64,000 nt of DNA from NCBI GenBank assembly GCA_965221555.1, contig OZ244895.1, positions 1,488,001-1,552,000 of the forward strand, given 5' to 3'. Positions 1 through 8,708 of the stretch are shown here, one piece after another. A program made the translations under genes and the position numbers. Below the pieces are notes generated by a model. It ran no database searches. It had not been told where the DNA came from and saw only the letters and a program-made list of their open reading frames with translations. The DNA is from JAJEAD01 sp965221555 (GTDB lineage: Bacteria; Pseudomonadota; Gammaproteobacteria; HK1). The number at the start of each line of letters is the position of its first letter. Positions within the stretch are counted from its first letter, which is position 1.

Positions 1-121
1 GAAAGACGCTTCCGGATGGGTCTTATACGCTTTCGCGATGACCGTCGGTGATATGTTGCGGCTAGAATCGGACCCGGATCGGTAGTTTTCCGCCACCCCA
101 TCAAGGTCCGAACAGGCTCCC

Positions 122-628
122 ATGTCCGATGAGATAGTTTCCGCCTCGATCACAAGCGTTCTTCGTGCATCGGGGCTTGAATACGAAGTGATGCCGTGCG
201 ACCCGGAACTCGCGGACACCACATTGTTCTGCGAGCACTACGGTTATCCTCGCGAGGACTCGGTCAACACCATCATCGTCAAGGCCAAGACCGGCGGCGA
301 GCGCTTCGCCGCCTGTGCGCTTCTTGCCCACACCCGCCTCGACGTGAACGGCTGTGTGCGCAAGCGTCTCGCCTCGCGCCGCGTGTCCTTCGCCTCGGCC
401 GCCGAGACCGAGCGGTTGACGGGCATGACGATAGGCGGCGTCACTCCGCTCGGGTTGCCCGCGGATCTGCCGCTGTGGGTGGATGCACGGCTCATGCGGC
501 GGAGCGAAGTCATTCTCGGCGGTGGCAACCGACACTCGAAGATCCGCGTTTCTCCCGCCATTTTCGATATCGTCACCGGCGTCGAGGTGGTCGACGGCCT
601 CGCGATCGAACATGCGAGTCGCTCCTGA
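122..628 (+). CDS. YbaK/EbsC-type aminoacyl-tRNA deacylase
   Basis: A 168-residue protein of the YbaK/prolyl-tRNA-synthetase-insertion family, which hydrolyses mischarged aminoacyl-tRNAs such as Cys-tRNA(Pro). The whole length is one domain. The conserved lysine lies in VNTIIVKAK near residue 50, the GG-x-x-P turn is GGVTPLGL near 105, and the glycine-rich GGGNRHSKI loop followed by SP lies near 140. The length matches stand-alone family members. The ATG at 122 is the first start in the frame. Upstream, TAGAAT at 63-68 could be a -10 box. It lies 175 bases before miaB on the same strand, so both may contribute to tRNA quality. Family assignment is secure; the exact tRNA substrate is not known. 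Confidence 0.9.
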   Translation: MSDEIVSASITSVLRASGLEYEVMPCDPELADTTLFCEHYGYPREDSVNTIIVKAKTGGERFAACALLAHTRLDVNGCVRKRLASRRVSFASAAETERLTGMTIGGVTPLGLPADLPLWVDARLMRRSEVILGGGNRHSKIRVSPAIFDIVTGVEVVDGLAIEHASRS

Positions 629-747
629 GCGGCCGGCCCGGTCACCACGAACGCGTCCCCGCCGCAAGGTTTCACCGACCCACAAGGCGAGGACGCGCAC
701 AGGCCGCAAGGGGCACGGCGCACGCGAGTCAGGGTGCGCAAGCGTAC

Positions 748-777
748 TTGAACAGTACTGTCCCGTTCCGGTAGCGT
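748..777 (+). promoter_or_regulatory. Candidate sigma70 promoter for miaB operon
   Basis: TTGAAC at 748-753 and TAGCGT at 772-777 are separated by 18 bases and sit just before miaB. The -35 box spans a small inverted repeat (GTAC-TTGAACA-GTAC). This is a consensus match only. Confidence 0.3.
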
Positions 778-803
778 AGCCCCATCGCGGCTGAACGGCG
801 ACG

Positions 804-2186
804 ATGCGCAAGCTCTATATCAAGACCTTCGGATGCCAGATGAACGAGTACGATTCGGCGCGCAGCGCCGATCTGCTCGCCGAGAGCCACGGCCTCGAAC
901 GCACCAATCGGGCCGAGGAAGCGGACGTGCTCCTCATCAACACCTGTTCGGTGCGCGAGAAGGCCCAGGAGAAGGTGTTCTCCCAGCTCGGGCAATGGCA
1001 GGCATGGAAGGCTGCCCGTGCGGATCTGGTAATCGGTGTCGGCGGCTGCGTCGCAAGCCAGGAAGGCGCCGCCATCGCCGAGCGTGCGCCCTTCGTGGAC
1101 CTGGTATTCGGCCCCCAGACCCTGCACCGGGTGCCGGCGATGCTCGACGCCGCCACCGCGTCGACGGGTACCCGGGTAGACGTGGACTTTCCCGAGATCG
1201 AGAAGTTCGACCGTCTGCCTCCGCCACGCGCGGAAGGTCCGCGGGCCTACGTGTCGGTGATGGAAGGGTGCAGCAAGTACTGCTCTTTCTGTGTCGTGCC
1301 CTACACGCGTGGCGAGGAGTTCAGTCGGCCCTTCGACGATGTCATCGAGGAAGTGGCGACGCTGGCGGAACAAGGGGTACGGGAAATCACCTTTCTCGGT
1401 CAGAACGTCAATGCCTACCGGGGGGAGATGCACGACGGCGGACACTGCGATCTCGGGTTGCTCATTACCTATGCGAGTGCCATAGACGGCGTGGACCGCA
1501 TTCGCTACACCACGTCCCACCCCTCGGATGTCAATCAGAGCCTGATACGGGCTCACGGCACGGTACCGGAGCTGGTCTCGCATCTGCATCTGCCGGTTCA
1601 GTCCGGCAGCGATCGCGTGCTGGAGCTGATGAAGCGTAGCTATCGGTCGGCCGACTACCTGGAGACGGTGGCGCAGTTGCGCAACGCCCGCCCTGACCTT
1701 GGCATCTCGTCGGATTTCATCGTGGGATTTCCCGGTGAGACCGAGCGGGACTTCGACGCGACCATGGATCTGATCGACACCGTGCGATTCGACGCCTCGT
1801 TCAGCTTCATCTACAGCCCCCGTCCCGGCACGCCGGCGGCGGAGCTGCCGGACCCGGTTCCCCTCGCCGCGAAGAAGCGCCGCCTGGCGATTCTGCAGGC
1901 GCGCATCTCCGGGCTTGCCGGCGAGGCCAGCAGGTCGATGCTCGGATCGACGCAGCGGGTGCTGGTGGAGGGCAGGTCGAAGAAAGACCCGACGGAGCTC
2001 CGTGGCCGTACCGAGAACATGCGAGTGGTGAACTTTCCCGGAGACCCCTCGCTCAGGGGGTGCTTCGTCGATGTCGAGATCACCGACGCGCTGCCCAACT
2101 CCCTGCGAGGCCGAATGATGGGCGACACCGAGAGCCCTCCTCCCCCTTTCGCCGTCCGGGAACCGAGGCCTGTCTCTCACCCTTGA
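804..2186 (+). CDS. miaB: tRNA-2-methylthio-N6-dimethylallyladenosine synthase MiaB
   Basis: Radical-SAM methylthiotransferase that adds the 2-methylthio group to i6A37 of tRNAs reading UNN codons. Domains in order: an N-terminal UPF0004 domain with three cluster cysteines (FGCQMNEYDS, INTCSVREKA, GGCVASQ); the radical SAM core with CSKYCSFC near residue 157, which binds the second 4Fe-4S cluster and SAM; and a C-terminal TRAM domain from about residue 380. The 460-residue length is normal. It starts at ATG 804, which gives the family-typical N-terminus MRKLYIKTFGCQMNEYDS. It is the first gene of a miaB-phoH-ybeY-corC run, and its TGA overlaps the start of the next gene. Confidence 0.97.
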   Translation: MRKLYIKTFGCQMNEYDSARSADLLAESHGLERTNRAEEADVLLINTCSVREKAQEKVFSQLGQWQAWKAARADLVIGVGGCVASQEGAAIAERAPFVDLVFGPQTLHRVPAMLDAATASTGTRVDVDFPEIEKFDRLPPPRAEGPRAYVSVMEGCSKYCSFCVVPYTRGEEFSRPFDDVIEEVATLAEQGVREITFLGQNVNAYRGEMHDGGHCDLGLLITYASAIDGVDRIRYTTSHPSDVNQSLIRAHGTVPELVSHLHLPVQSGSDRVLELMKRSYRSADYLETVAQLRNARPDLGISSDFIVGFPGETERDFDATMDLIDTVRFDASFSFIYSPRPGTPAAELPDPVPLAAKKRRLAILQARISGLAGEASRSMLGSTQRVLVEGRSKKDPTELRGRTENMRVVNFPGDPSLRGCFVDVEITDALPNSLRGRMMGDTESPPPPFAVREPRPVSHP

Positions 2187-3175
2187 GCACCCGGACCGAA
2201 GCTGCCTGCGCGCAGTCCTGCCGCATCGCGCTGGAGCCGGCCGACAATCGGCGTCTGGCCGAGCTGTGCGGCCCCTTCGACCAGCATCTGCGCCAGCTCG
2301 AGCGCCGTCTGGGGGTCGAGATCAACAGCCGTGGCAACGAGTTCGACGTGCGTGGAGACGAAGGTCCGGTGCGTACCGCGAGCGGAGTCATCCGCCGTCT
2401 CTACGAGGCGACCGGACGAGAGGCGTTGAACGCGGCCCGGGTCCATCTGTACCTTCAGGAGGCGGGGCTCGCGGACACCGGTCCCGATCGGGACGAAGTA
2501 GTGCTGGAGGTGAGGCGGGGGCAGGTGCACTCCCGAGGCCCGAATCAGGCCCGATATCTGCGCAACATCCACTCGCACGACATCAACTTCGGCATCGGAC
2601 CCGCGGGAACCGGCAAGACCTATCTTGCGGTGGCCTGCGCGGTGCACGCCCTTCGGATCGAGCGGGCGAGCAGAATCGTGCTCGTTCGGCCCGCGGTGGA
2701 AGCGGGGGAGCGTCTCGGCTTCCTTCCCGGCGATCTCTCGCAGAAGGTCGATCCCTACCTGCGGCCGCTCTACGATGCGCTGTGGGAGATGCTCGGCTTC
2801 GAGCGGGTCGGAAAGCTCATAGACCGAAACGTGATCGAAGTGGCTCCGCTCGCCTACATGCGCGGTCGCACCCTGAACGAGTCCTTCATCATCCTCGACG
2901 AGGCCCAGAACACTTCCGTCGAACAGATGAAGATGTTCCTGACGCGCATCGGATTCGGCTCCACCGCGGTGGTCACAGGGGACATTACCCAGATCGACCT
3001 GCCTCGGGGAAAGCAGTCCGGTCTCCGACACGTGATCGATGTGCTCGCCCGGGTCGAGGGCATCAGCTTCACCTGGTTCACTTCGAAGGACGTCGTGCGC
3101 CACCCCCTCGTTTCGCGGATCCTCGATGCCTACCAGGCGCTCGAGGGCCGCTGCTTGCCCTCCGAGGCGGAGTGA
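2183..3175 (+). CDS. ybeZ: PhoH-family ATPase (YbeZ)
   Basis: A PhoH-like P-loop ATPase of 330 residues, close to E. coli YbeZ, which acts with YbeY in rRNA and RNA metabolism. The N-terminal part (about 1-120) carries the family RNA-binding-like region. The Walker A motif is GPAGTGKTYLAVA, Walker B is FIILDEAQN, and sensor I follows as TGDITQIDLPRG. The frame is open further upstream inside miaB, but homologous sequence begins near the TTG at 2183, which overlaps the miaB stop in a TTGA junction; I take that as the start. Translational coupling to miaB is therefore likely. The gene ends in a GTGA overlap with ybeY. Confidence 0.93.
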   Translation: MSTRTEAACAQSCRIALEPADNRRLAELCGPFDQHLRQLERRLGVEINSRGNEFDVRGDEGPVRTASGVIRRLYEATGREALNAARVHLYLQEAGLADTGPDRDEVVLEVRRGQVHSRGPNQARYLRNIHSHDINFGIGPAGTGKTYLAVACAVHALRIERASRIVLVRPAVEAGERLGFLPGDLSQKVDPYLRPLYDALWEMLGFERVGKLIDRNVIEVAPLAYMRGRTLNESFIILDEAQNTSVEQMKMFLTRIGFGSTAVVTGDITQIDLPRGKQSGLRHVIDVLARVEGISFTWFTSKDVVRHPLVSRILDAYQALEGRCLPSEAE

Positions 3176-3639
3176 GGGTGCGGGTGGACGTGCAGATCGC
3201 CTCCGATCTGGAGGACGTACCGAGTACCAGGGAGCTCGCGCGCTGGGCGCGGGCGGCGGGACGCAGTTCGGGAGATGCGGCGGCGGAGTGCACGCTGCGG
3301 GTCGTCGACGAGCCCGAAGGGACCCTGCTCAACGAGCGCTACCGCGCCGGGCGGGGTGCGACCAATGTGCTCGCCTTTCCCTTCGAGTCTCCCCCGGGGG
3401 TCTCGGTGCCCTTGCTCGGCGATGTCGTGGTGTGTGCGCCGGTAGCGCATCGCGAGGCGCGTGAGCGGGAGGTCGAGACCCGGGCCCACTGGGCGCACCT
3501 GGTCATCCATGGGGTGCTGCACCTCCTCGGGCACGATCACCATGTCGAGGAGGAGGCAGTGCGCATGCGCGCGGAAGAGGCCCGCATTCTCAACGGCCTG
3601 GGCTTTGCGCACCCTTACCGGGAGGAGGACACGACGTGA
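3172..3639 (+). CDS. ybeY: Endoribonuclease YbeY (16S rRNA maturation)
   Basis: Zinc-dependent RNase/rRNA maturation factor. The zinc-binding H-x3-H-x5-H signature is visible as HGVLHLLGHDH near residue 115. GTG 3172 overlaps the phoH TGA by four bases and gives 155 residues, the same length as the E. coli protein; the frame remains open further upstream, but only as an overlap with phoH. It sits in the conserved phoH-ybeY-corC order and overlaps corC by four bases, which points to coupled translation. Confidence 0.95.
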   Translation: MRVRVDVQIASDLEDVPSTRELARWARAAGRSSGDAAAECTLRVVDEPEGTLLNERYRAGRGATNVLAFPFESPPGVSVPLLGDVVVCAPVAHREAREREVETRAHWAHLVIHGVLHLLGHDHHVEEEAVRMRAEEARILNGLGFAHPYREEDTT

Positions 3640-4511
3640 GAGCCACAAACCCGCGTGTGGCCCGGCCCTCGTGGCTGGACCGCCTCGGTCAGGCGTTGAG
3701 CGGGGAGCCGCAGGATCGCAACGCCCTGATCGACGTCCTGCGCGACGCGGAGCGGCGGAGCCTCGTCGACGCCGAGGTTCTCGACATGCTCGAGGGCGCG
3801 CTCTCGGTGGGCGAGCTCCAGGTGCGAGACATCATGGTGCCTCGCGCGCAGATGGTGGCGGTGCGGCAGGACGAGGCGCCGGAAGCCTTCGTCGGCACGG
3901 TCATCGAGTCCGGCCATTCGCGCTTTCCGGTCCTCGGCGACAGTCGCGACGAGGTCAAGGGCATCCTCTTCGCCAAGGATCTGCTCGCCTACTTCGCCAA
4001 GGGGGGGCGCGACGGCTTCGACCTGGACGATGTCATGCGTCCCGTGGTCTATATTCCCGAAAGCAAGCGTCTCAGCGTGTTGCTGCGGGAGTTTCGCGAG
4101 AGTCGCAACCACATGGCGGTGGTGGTCGACGAGTACGGTGGCGTCGCGGGTCTGGTGACGATCGAAGACGTGCTCGAACAGATCGTGGGCGAGATCGACG
4201 ACGAGCACGATATCGAAGAGGGGCCTTTCGTCAGCCACATCCAGGGGCCCGAACACACCGTCAAGGCGCTCACGCCGATCGAGGACTTCAACGAGTACTT
4301 CGGCACCCGCTTCAGCGATGAGGAGTTCGACACCATCGGCGGACTCGTGATCAAGTCCTTCGGGCACCTTCCCCGGGCCGGAGAGACGCAGATGCTCGGG
4401 GGGCTCGGTTTTCGCGTGCTGCGGGCCGACAAGCGCAAGGTGCACCTGTTGCGCGTGACGGCGCCGGCTCGCGCCACGAGGAGCGCCGACGGCGGGGCGG
4501 GACGCGGTTGA
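3636..4511 (+). CDS. corC: CorC/YbeX CBS-domain transporter-associated protein
   Basis: A 291-residue cytoplasmic protein with a CBS pair (first CBS around DIMVPRAQMVAV, second around DVMRPVVYIPESK) followed by a C-terminal CorC/HlyC FAD-binding-like domain ending in RADKRKVHLLRV. Family members influence Mg/Co efflux and, with YbeY and YbeZ, ribosome metabolism. No membrane segment is present. The GTG start at 3636 overlaps the ybeY stop (GTGA). In many gammaproteobacteria lnt follows directly; here a betaine transporter operon on the other strand intervenes. Confidence 0.93.
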   Translation: MRATNPRVARPSWLDRLGQALSGEPQDRNALIDVLRDAERRSLVDAEVLDMLEGALSVGELQVRDIMVPRAQMVAVRQDEAPEAFVGTVIESGHSRFPVLGDSRDEVKGILFAKDLLAYFAKGGRDGFDLDDVMRPVVYIPESKRLSVLLREFRESRNHMAVVVDEYGGVAGLVTIEDVLEQIVGEIDDEHDIEEGPFVSHIQGPEHTVKALTPIEDFNEYFGTRFSDEEFDTIGGLVIKSFGHLPRAGETQMLGGLGFRVLRADKRKVHLLRVTAPARATRSADGGAGRG

Positions 4512-4644
4512 GCGAATAGCCGCTTGGCGTGAGCGGTGTTCGGACCCCCATCTGCTGGGACCGGGCGAACCCGCTTCGAGTGTCGTTCCCCCTGCTCCTG
4601 GTCGGTCCGCGTGAGAGGGCTCTCCCTCGGGATTGCGTGGACCG

Positions 4645-4675
4645 GAAAAGAAAGAGGGGGCCGAAGCCCCCTCTT
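4645..4675 (-). terminator. Rho-independent terminator of betaine ABC operon
   Basis: Read on the minus strand, a perfect 10-bp stem (AAGAGGGGGC paired with GCCCCCTCTT) closes a UUCG tetraloop and is followed by TCTTTTCC. It begins about 20 bases beyond the stop of the binding-protein gene. The mirrored A-run on the other side means it could also stop corC transcripts, less efficiently. Confidence 0.9.
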
Positions 4676-4697
4676 CACCCAAGTGTGTGGGCGACGC

Positions 4698-5654
4698 TCA
4701 GTTGATCCACATGTTCACGGTGTCCATGTTGTTCTTGACCCATTCCTCGGCCACGTCACGCGGGTCGAGCTTGTCGCGGCCGATCTTGAGAATCCACTGA
4801 TTGACCACGTTCGGATCGAGGGCGATCTGACTCAGGAACTTGGCGACGGGAGGATTGCGGGTCTCCAGCGACTTGGAGTAGGCCACGTAGATCTCGGCGT
4901 CGAGGCTGGCACAGGCGAAGTGCGAGGCTTCCAGCCAGTCTTCCTTGTCCAGGTCCATGTTCTCGCATCCCTCGGTACGGGCGGGTTCCTCGATCGGAGA
5001 GATGTCGTACGCGGCATGCACCCACTCGGGCGTCCAGTAGTAGAACAGGATCGGCTTCTCGCGAGTGATCGCCGCCTTGAGCTGCCCCTTGAAGGTGGCG
5101 TCGGGCAGGATCTCCGCTTCCCACAGATCGGAAAGGCCGTAGCTCTTGAATTTGACCTGCCACATGCGGGTGGACTTCCAGCCGGCGTCGCCAGCCCAGT
5201 ACTCGCCCTTGCCGTTGCCGTCCTTGTCGAACATCGCGGCGATTTCCGGATTGCGGAGATCGTCGATCGAGCTCACCCGGTCGGCCATGTAGCTCGGCAC
5301 GTACATCCTCTGAGTGCCGGGATACGGCGTGTTGTAGGCGACGCTCTTGGCGCCATCGACGTACTTGTCCCAGATCCCCTGACGGTTGGGCATCCAGAGA
5401 TCGGTGTAGACGTCGGCCGAGCCGTCCCCCCTGTCCATGCCCGCCGCGATGACGGAACCGTCGGAAAGTCCCTCCTTGATGACCGCCTCCGAGCCCAGCG
5501 GCCCGTTGATGATCGCCTGAATGACATACCCGATCGCCCTCGCGCCGGTCCATGTCAGGTCCGAGATGGTTACGGTGACACCGGCCGCGGCAACGCTCGA
5601 TGCCGACCCCAGCACGATTGCGGCGGATGCCGCGATGGTACGAATGAACTTCAT
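4698..5654 (-). CDS. proX: Glycine betaine/proline ABC transporter, periplasmic binding protein
   Basis: A 318-residue substrate-binding protein of the OpuAC/ProX family. Starting at ATG 5654, which has a GGGGAGA ribosome site, the N-terminus MKFIRTIAAS and following hydrophobic stretch form a signal peptide, probably cut after VAAAG. The mature protein carries the typical IIE/DGS and YTDLWMPN region, and aromatic residues (FYYWTPEW) of the kind that cage quaternary ammonium groups. It is the last gene of a permease/ATPase/binding-protein operon and is followed by a strong terminator. The upstream in-frame ATG would put 21 charged residues before the signal peptide and is unlikely. Whether betaine, proline betaine or choline is preferred cannot be read from sequence. 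Confidence 0.92.
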   Translation of the reverse strand: MKFIRTIAASAAIVLGSASSVAAAGVTVTISDLTWTGARAIGYVIQAIINGPLGSEAVIKEGLSDGSVIAAGMDRGDGSADVYTDLWMPNRQGIWDKYVDGAKSVAYNTPYPGTQRMYVPSYMADRVSSIDDLRNPEIAAMFDKDGNGKGEYWAGDAGWKSTRMWQVKFKSYGLSDLWEAEILPDATFKGQLKAAITREKPILFYYWTPEWVHAAYDISPIEEPARTEGCENMDLDKEDWLEASHFACASLDAEIYVAYSKSLETRNPPVAKFLSQIALDPNVVNQWILKIGRDKLDPRDVAEEWVKNNMDTVNMWIN

Positions 5655-5713
5655 GACTCGTCTCCCCTTCTTCGGTTTTCGGACCGGGCCGGGCAAGCGG
5701 CCCGCTTCACACT

Positions 5714-7258
5714 TCAACGGCGAACCTGATTCGCCTTCTGCACCACCCGGTCGATCATCATCGCCAGCAGAGCAATTCCTATTCCGGCCAGAACCCCTCG
5801 GCCGGTTTCCGTATTCTCGAGTGCCTCGGTCACCACGTAACCCATGCCGCCGGCGCCGATCAGAGCGGCGATCACCACCATCGACAGGCTCATCATCACG
5901 ACCTGATTGACGCCGGTCATGATCGAGGGCAGGGCGAGCGGCAACTCGACCTTCGTCAGCAGTTGCCGGGGATTGGCGCCGAAGGCGAGCGCCGCCTCCT
6001 TCGTGCTCTCGGGAACGTGACGTATGCCGAGCGCGGTGAGGCGGACCATCGGCGGCATCGCGAAGATGACGGTCGCGAGGATTCCCGGAGGCTTGCCGAT
6101 GGAGAAGAACGCGATCGCCGGCAGCAGGTAGACGAAAGAGGGAATCGTCTGCATGACATCCAGAATTGGCGTGATCAGCGCTTGGCCGCGTTGCGACTTG
6201 CCCACCCAGATGCCGAGCGGCAACCCGACCACGACACAGATGATCGACGCCGCCACTACCAGAGACAAGGTGTCCATGGCCGTCTGCCAGAACCCGAAGA
6301 GCGCCAGATAGATCAACGAGGCGCCGACGAAGATGGCGACCCGAGGACCGGCCATGCGATAGGCCACGAACAGGAGGGTGGCCATGGTGATCGGCCAGGG
6401 CGTGCCCACGAAGACCGATGTGATCGCGGTCAGCATTCCCCGCAGGAAGTTCGTGATGCCGTCGAACAGAAAGCCGTAGAACACCGTGAGGTAGCCGATG
6501 GCGTCGTCGATCGACTGCGAGGTGTAGGTGTTGAGATTGACCGGGGGTGCATCCTCGCTCGGCGGCGTCCGCTTGACAATGCGCTCGCCGTCATCGCCCC
6601 GCGGGTACGTGATCTCATCCGGGCGATCGATCCAGAACAGGGTCGGAAACTCTCCGATCACGAAGCAGTCGAAGCGTTTCTTGAAGATGACGGATTCGCC
6701 GGAGGCGATGGCGCGATCCTGCTTGATGCAGCTCCTCGCATCGGGCACGAACTGCGTGGCGCGGTAGAGCATCAGCGGTACGACGAGTACGCAAACCAGC
6801 GCCGCGATCATCAGGCGGGAGGAGTCGAGGCCCCGGTTTACCGCTCGATTGATGCGCCAGCGTTCGTACTGCCGAGCGTACAGGCGGTCGGCGAGCCAGG
6901 CGAAGAGAAGCCTTCCCAGGATGAGCACGAGGATACCGGCCAGGAGATAGGTGCTCGACCAGCCTTCGTAGCGCTCGACCAGATAGGCTTTATCCGCGTT
7001 GTCGATGGCCGCCTGCGAGTACTTGAAGTACAAGGCGACGTTGACGGCCGCGACGAGGTCGATGACGAACCCGATGGTGAATGCCAGCCAGTTGCCGCGA
7101 AGCGCCGCCCAGACGAAGCTGCCGATGAGCGCCGCCGGGTTCACGTGGTGGCGCGGGAGGGACGACTTCTGGATCTTCAGGAACACATCGGCGTAATAGT
7201 CCCCGTTCGCTCCGGCGAAATTCCTGAAGGGTTCTCGTGCTCCGACATCGTCTTGCAT
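5714..7258 (-). CDS. proW: Glycine betaine/proline ABC transporter permease, long N-terminal extension
   Basis: A 514-residue inner-membrane permease. The C-terminal ~250 residues form a standard BPD-transporter permease domain with the EAA loop (KEAALAFGANPRQLL). Ahead of it are about 260 extra residues: two membrane spans near residues 40-65 and 95-115, another near 145, and a soluble stretch (about 165-225) that carries cysteines and would face the periplasm. ATG 7258 follows the ATPase stop by only five bases, which favours it over the upstream in-frame start lying inside the ATPase gene. E. coli ProW is about 350 residues, so this is the long variant. The role of the extra part is unknown. 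Confidence 0.88.
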   Translation of the reverse strand: MQDDVGAREPFRNFAGANGDYYADVFLKIQKSSLPRHHVNPAALIGSFVWAALRGNWLAFTIGFVIDLVAAVNVALYFKYSQAAIDNADKAYLVERYEGWSSTYLLAGILVLILGRLLFAWLADRLYARQYERWRINRAVNRGLDSSRLMIAALVCVLVVPLMLYRATQFVPDARSCIKQDRAIASGESVIFKKRFDCFVIGEFPTLFWIDRPDEITYPRGDDGERIVKRTPPSEDAPPVNLNTYTSQSIDDAIGYLTVFYGFLFDGITNFLRGMLTAITSVFVGTPWPITMATLLFVAYRMAGPRVAIFVGASLIYLALFGFWQTAMDTLSLVVAASIICVVVGLPLGIWVGKSQRGQALITPILDVMQTIPSFVYLLPAIAFFSIGKPPGILATVIFAMPPMVRLTALGIRHVPESTKEAALAFGANPRQLLTKVELPLALPSIMTGVNQVVMMSLSMVVIAALIGAGGMGYVVTEALENTETGRGVLAGIGIALLAMMIDRVVQKANQVRR

Positions 7259-7263
7259 TGCGT

Positions 7264-8325
7264 TCACGCCTCCCCCTGAATGCCGCGCAGGAGATCGTCT
7301 TTCGTCACCACGCCGATCGGCGTGGAATCCTCCACGATGACGATCGGCTTTTCCTGATCGACGGCCAGGCCCACGAGGGTATCCAGGTCGTCCTCCGGGC
7401 CGGCGGTGGGACACCCGTCAAGTGTCATCCGTTCGCCGGCGCCGCTCCTGAATTGATCGATCGGCTGCATGACCGTGTGGGCGAAGACGAGTTTCAGCTT
7501 GGAGATGCCGGCCACGAAGTCGGCGACGTAGTCGTCGGCGGGTTCGGTGACGATCACCTCCGGGGACCCGATCTGCACGATCTCGCCGTCCTTCATGATG
7601 GCGATGCGCGAGCCCATCCGGATCGCCTCGTCGAGATCATGAGTGATGAAGAGAGTGGTCTTTCGCATCGACTTCGAAAGCTCAAGAAACTCGTCCTGGA
7701 GATTGCGACGGATGAGCGGGTCCAGGGCCGAGAACGGCTCATCCATCAACAGGATGTCCGGGTTCGCGGCCATCGCCCGGGCAAGACCGACCCGTTGCTG
7801 CATCCCGCCCGAGAGCTCGGAGGGCATTCGATCGCCGTACCCTCCGAGGCCGACGAGCTCGATGGTCTCGTTGGCCACCTTTGCCCGGGTGAAGGCGTCG
7901 ACCCTTCGCAGTTCGAGAGCGAACGCGACGTTGTCCCGCACGGTGCGGTGCGGAAGCAGAGCCATGTTCTGGAACACCATGCCGATCTTGTCGGCTCTGA
8001 GGGCTCGCAGATCTTCCAGGCCGAGGCTGCCGACATCCGTGCCGTTGATGAGAATCTCACCCGCGGTGGGTTCGATCAGCCGATTGATGTGGCGCACCAG
8101 CGTCGACTTTCCCGACCCGGAGAGCCCCATGATGCAGAAGATCTCACCTTCGCCGACACTGACGGACACGTCCCGAACGCCGACGACCGCTTCGAAGCGG
8201 TCCAGGACTTCCGCCTTGGAGAGATTCTCGCGCCGGCAGGCTTCCATCGCCTCGTCGGCGCGATCGCCGAAGATCTTCCAGACGCCACGGGTGACGACGA
8301 CTTCGGCCGAGCTGTCGGTACTCAT
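7264..8325 (-). CDS. proV: Glycine betaine/proline ABC transporter ATP-binding protein
   Basis: A 353-residue ATPase that energises uptake through the downstream permease. Visible motifs are Walker A GLSGSGKST, the Q-loop VFQNMALLPH, signature LSGGMQQRVGLARA, Walker B ILLMDEPFSALD and the switch histidine in FITHDLDEA. The C-terminal ~80 residues resemble a CBS region (IVIVEDSTPIGVVTKDDLL), the part that senses ionic strength in OpuA-type systems. ATG 8325 has a GAGGAG site upstream. It is the first gene of the operon, so the promoter should lie in 8326-8708. Confidence 0.94.
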   Translation of the reverse strand: MSTDSSAEVVVTRGVWKIFGDRADEAMEACRRENLSKAEVLDRFEAVVGVRDVSVSVGEGEIFCIMGLSGSGKSTLVRHINRLIEPTAGEILINGTDVGSLGLEDLRALRADKIGMVFQNMALLPHRTVRDNVAFALELRRVDAFTRAKVANETIELVGLGGYGDRMPSELSGGMQQRVGLARAMAANPDILLMDEPFSALDPLIRRNLQDEFLELSKSMRKTTLFITHDLDEAIRMGSRIAIMKDGEIVQIGSPEVIVTEPADDYVADFVAGISKLKLVFAHTVMQPIDQFRSGAGERMTLDGCPTAGPEDDLDTLVGLAVDQEKPIVIVEDSTPIGVVTKDDLLRGIQGEA

Positions 8326-8708
8326 GTCCTTCGCTCCTCGTGCTGCGGATCGACGAATGGCCAAGCACCGGCTACGCGAGCCAGGGGTTTCATGTGCGCA
8401 TCGGGCTATCCTGCTTCGCGCTCGGCGCCCCGGTGGCCGTTTCCGGTGGCCACGCGATTTCGCCCCGGGGCGGGCCCGTCGATGCGCTCGTCCATCATGA
8501 GGCCGCCCCCTGTCGCCTCGGCGCCGTCTCGATCACGGAAGATCTCGCTGGCCACCTCGCCCGTCAGCATGCTTCGGCACGGCATGCAGGACGGGCCGTC
8601 GCGGTGGTGTAGTCTCGCAATGGTGAAGCCGAAGCGCTTCGAGTGTCAACGGCGAAGAGGAATGCGGATCGATCGGTGTGCTCGCGTCGAACTCCGCGGG
8701 CGGGCGGC
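8326..8708. other. Divergent intergenic region between proV and lnt
   Basis: 383 bases between two divergent genes. It should hold the promoters of the betaine operon and of lnt. No convincing -35/-10 pair stands out. A nine-base direct repeat CCGGTGGCC occurs at 8430-8438 and 8443-8451, the second copy running into the palindrome GTGGCCAC; it is a possible operator but unproven. Short open frames here lack ribosome sites and similarity. Confidence 0.4.

Noticed and set aside
729..2180. A 483-codon open frame antisense to miaB
   Set aside because: It is a shadow of a well-supported gene with no motif of its own.
8340..8612. A 90-codon frame upstream of lnt
   Set aside because: It has no ribosome site and no similarity, and it lies in the divergent promoter region.
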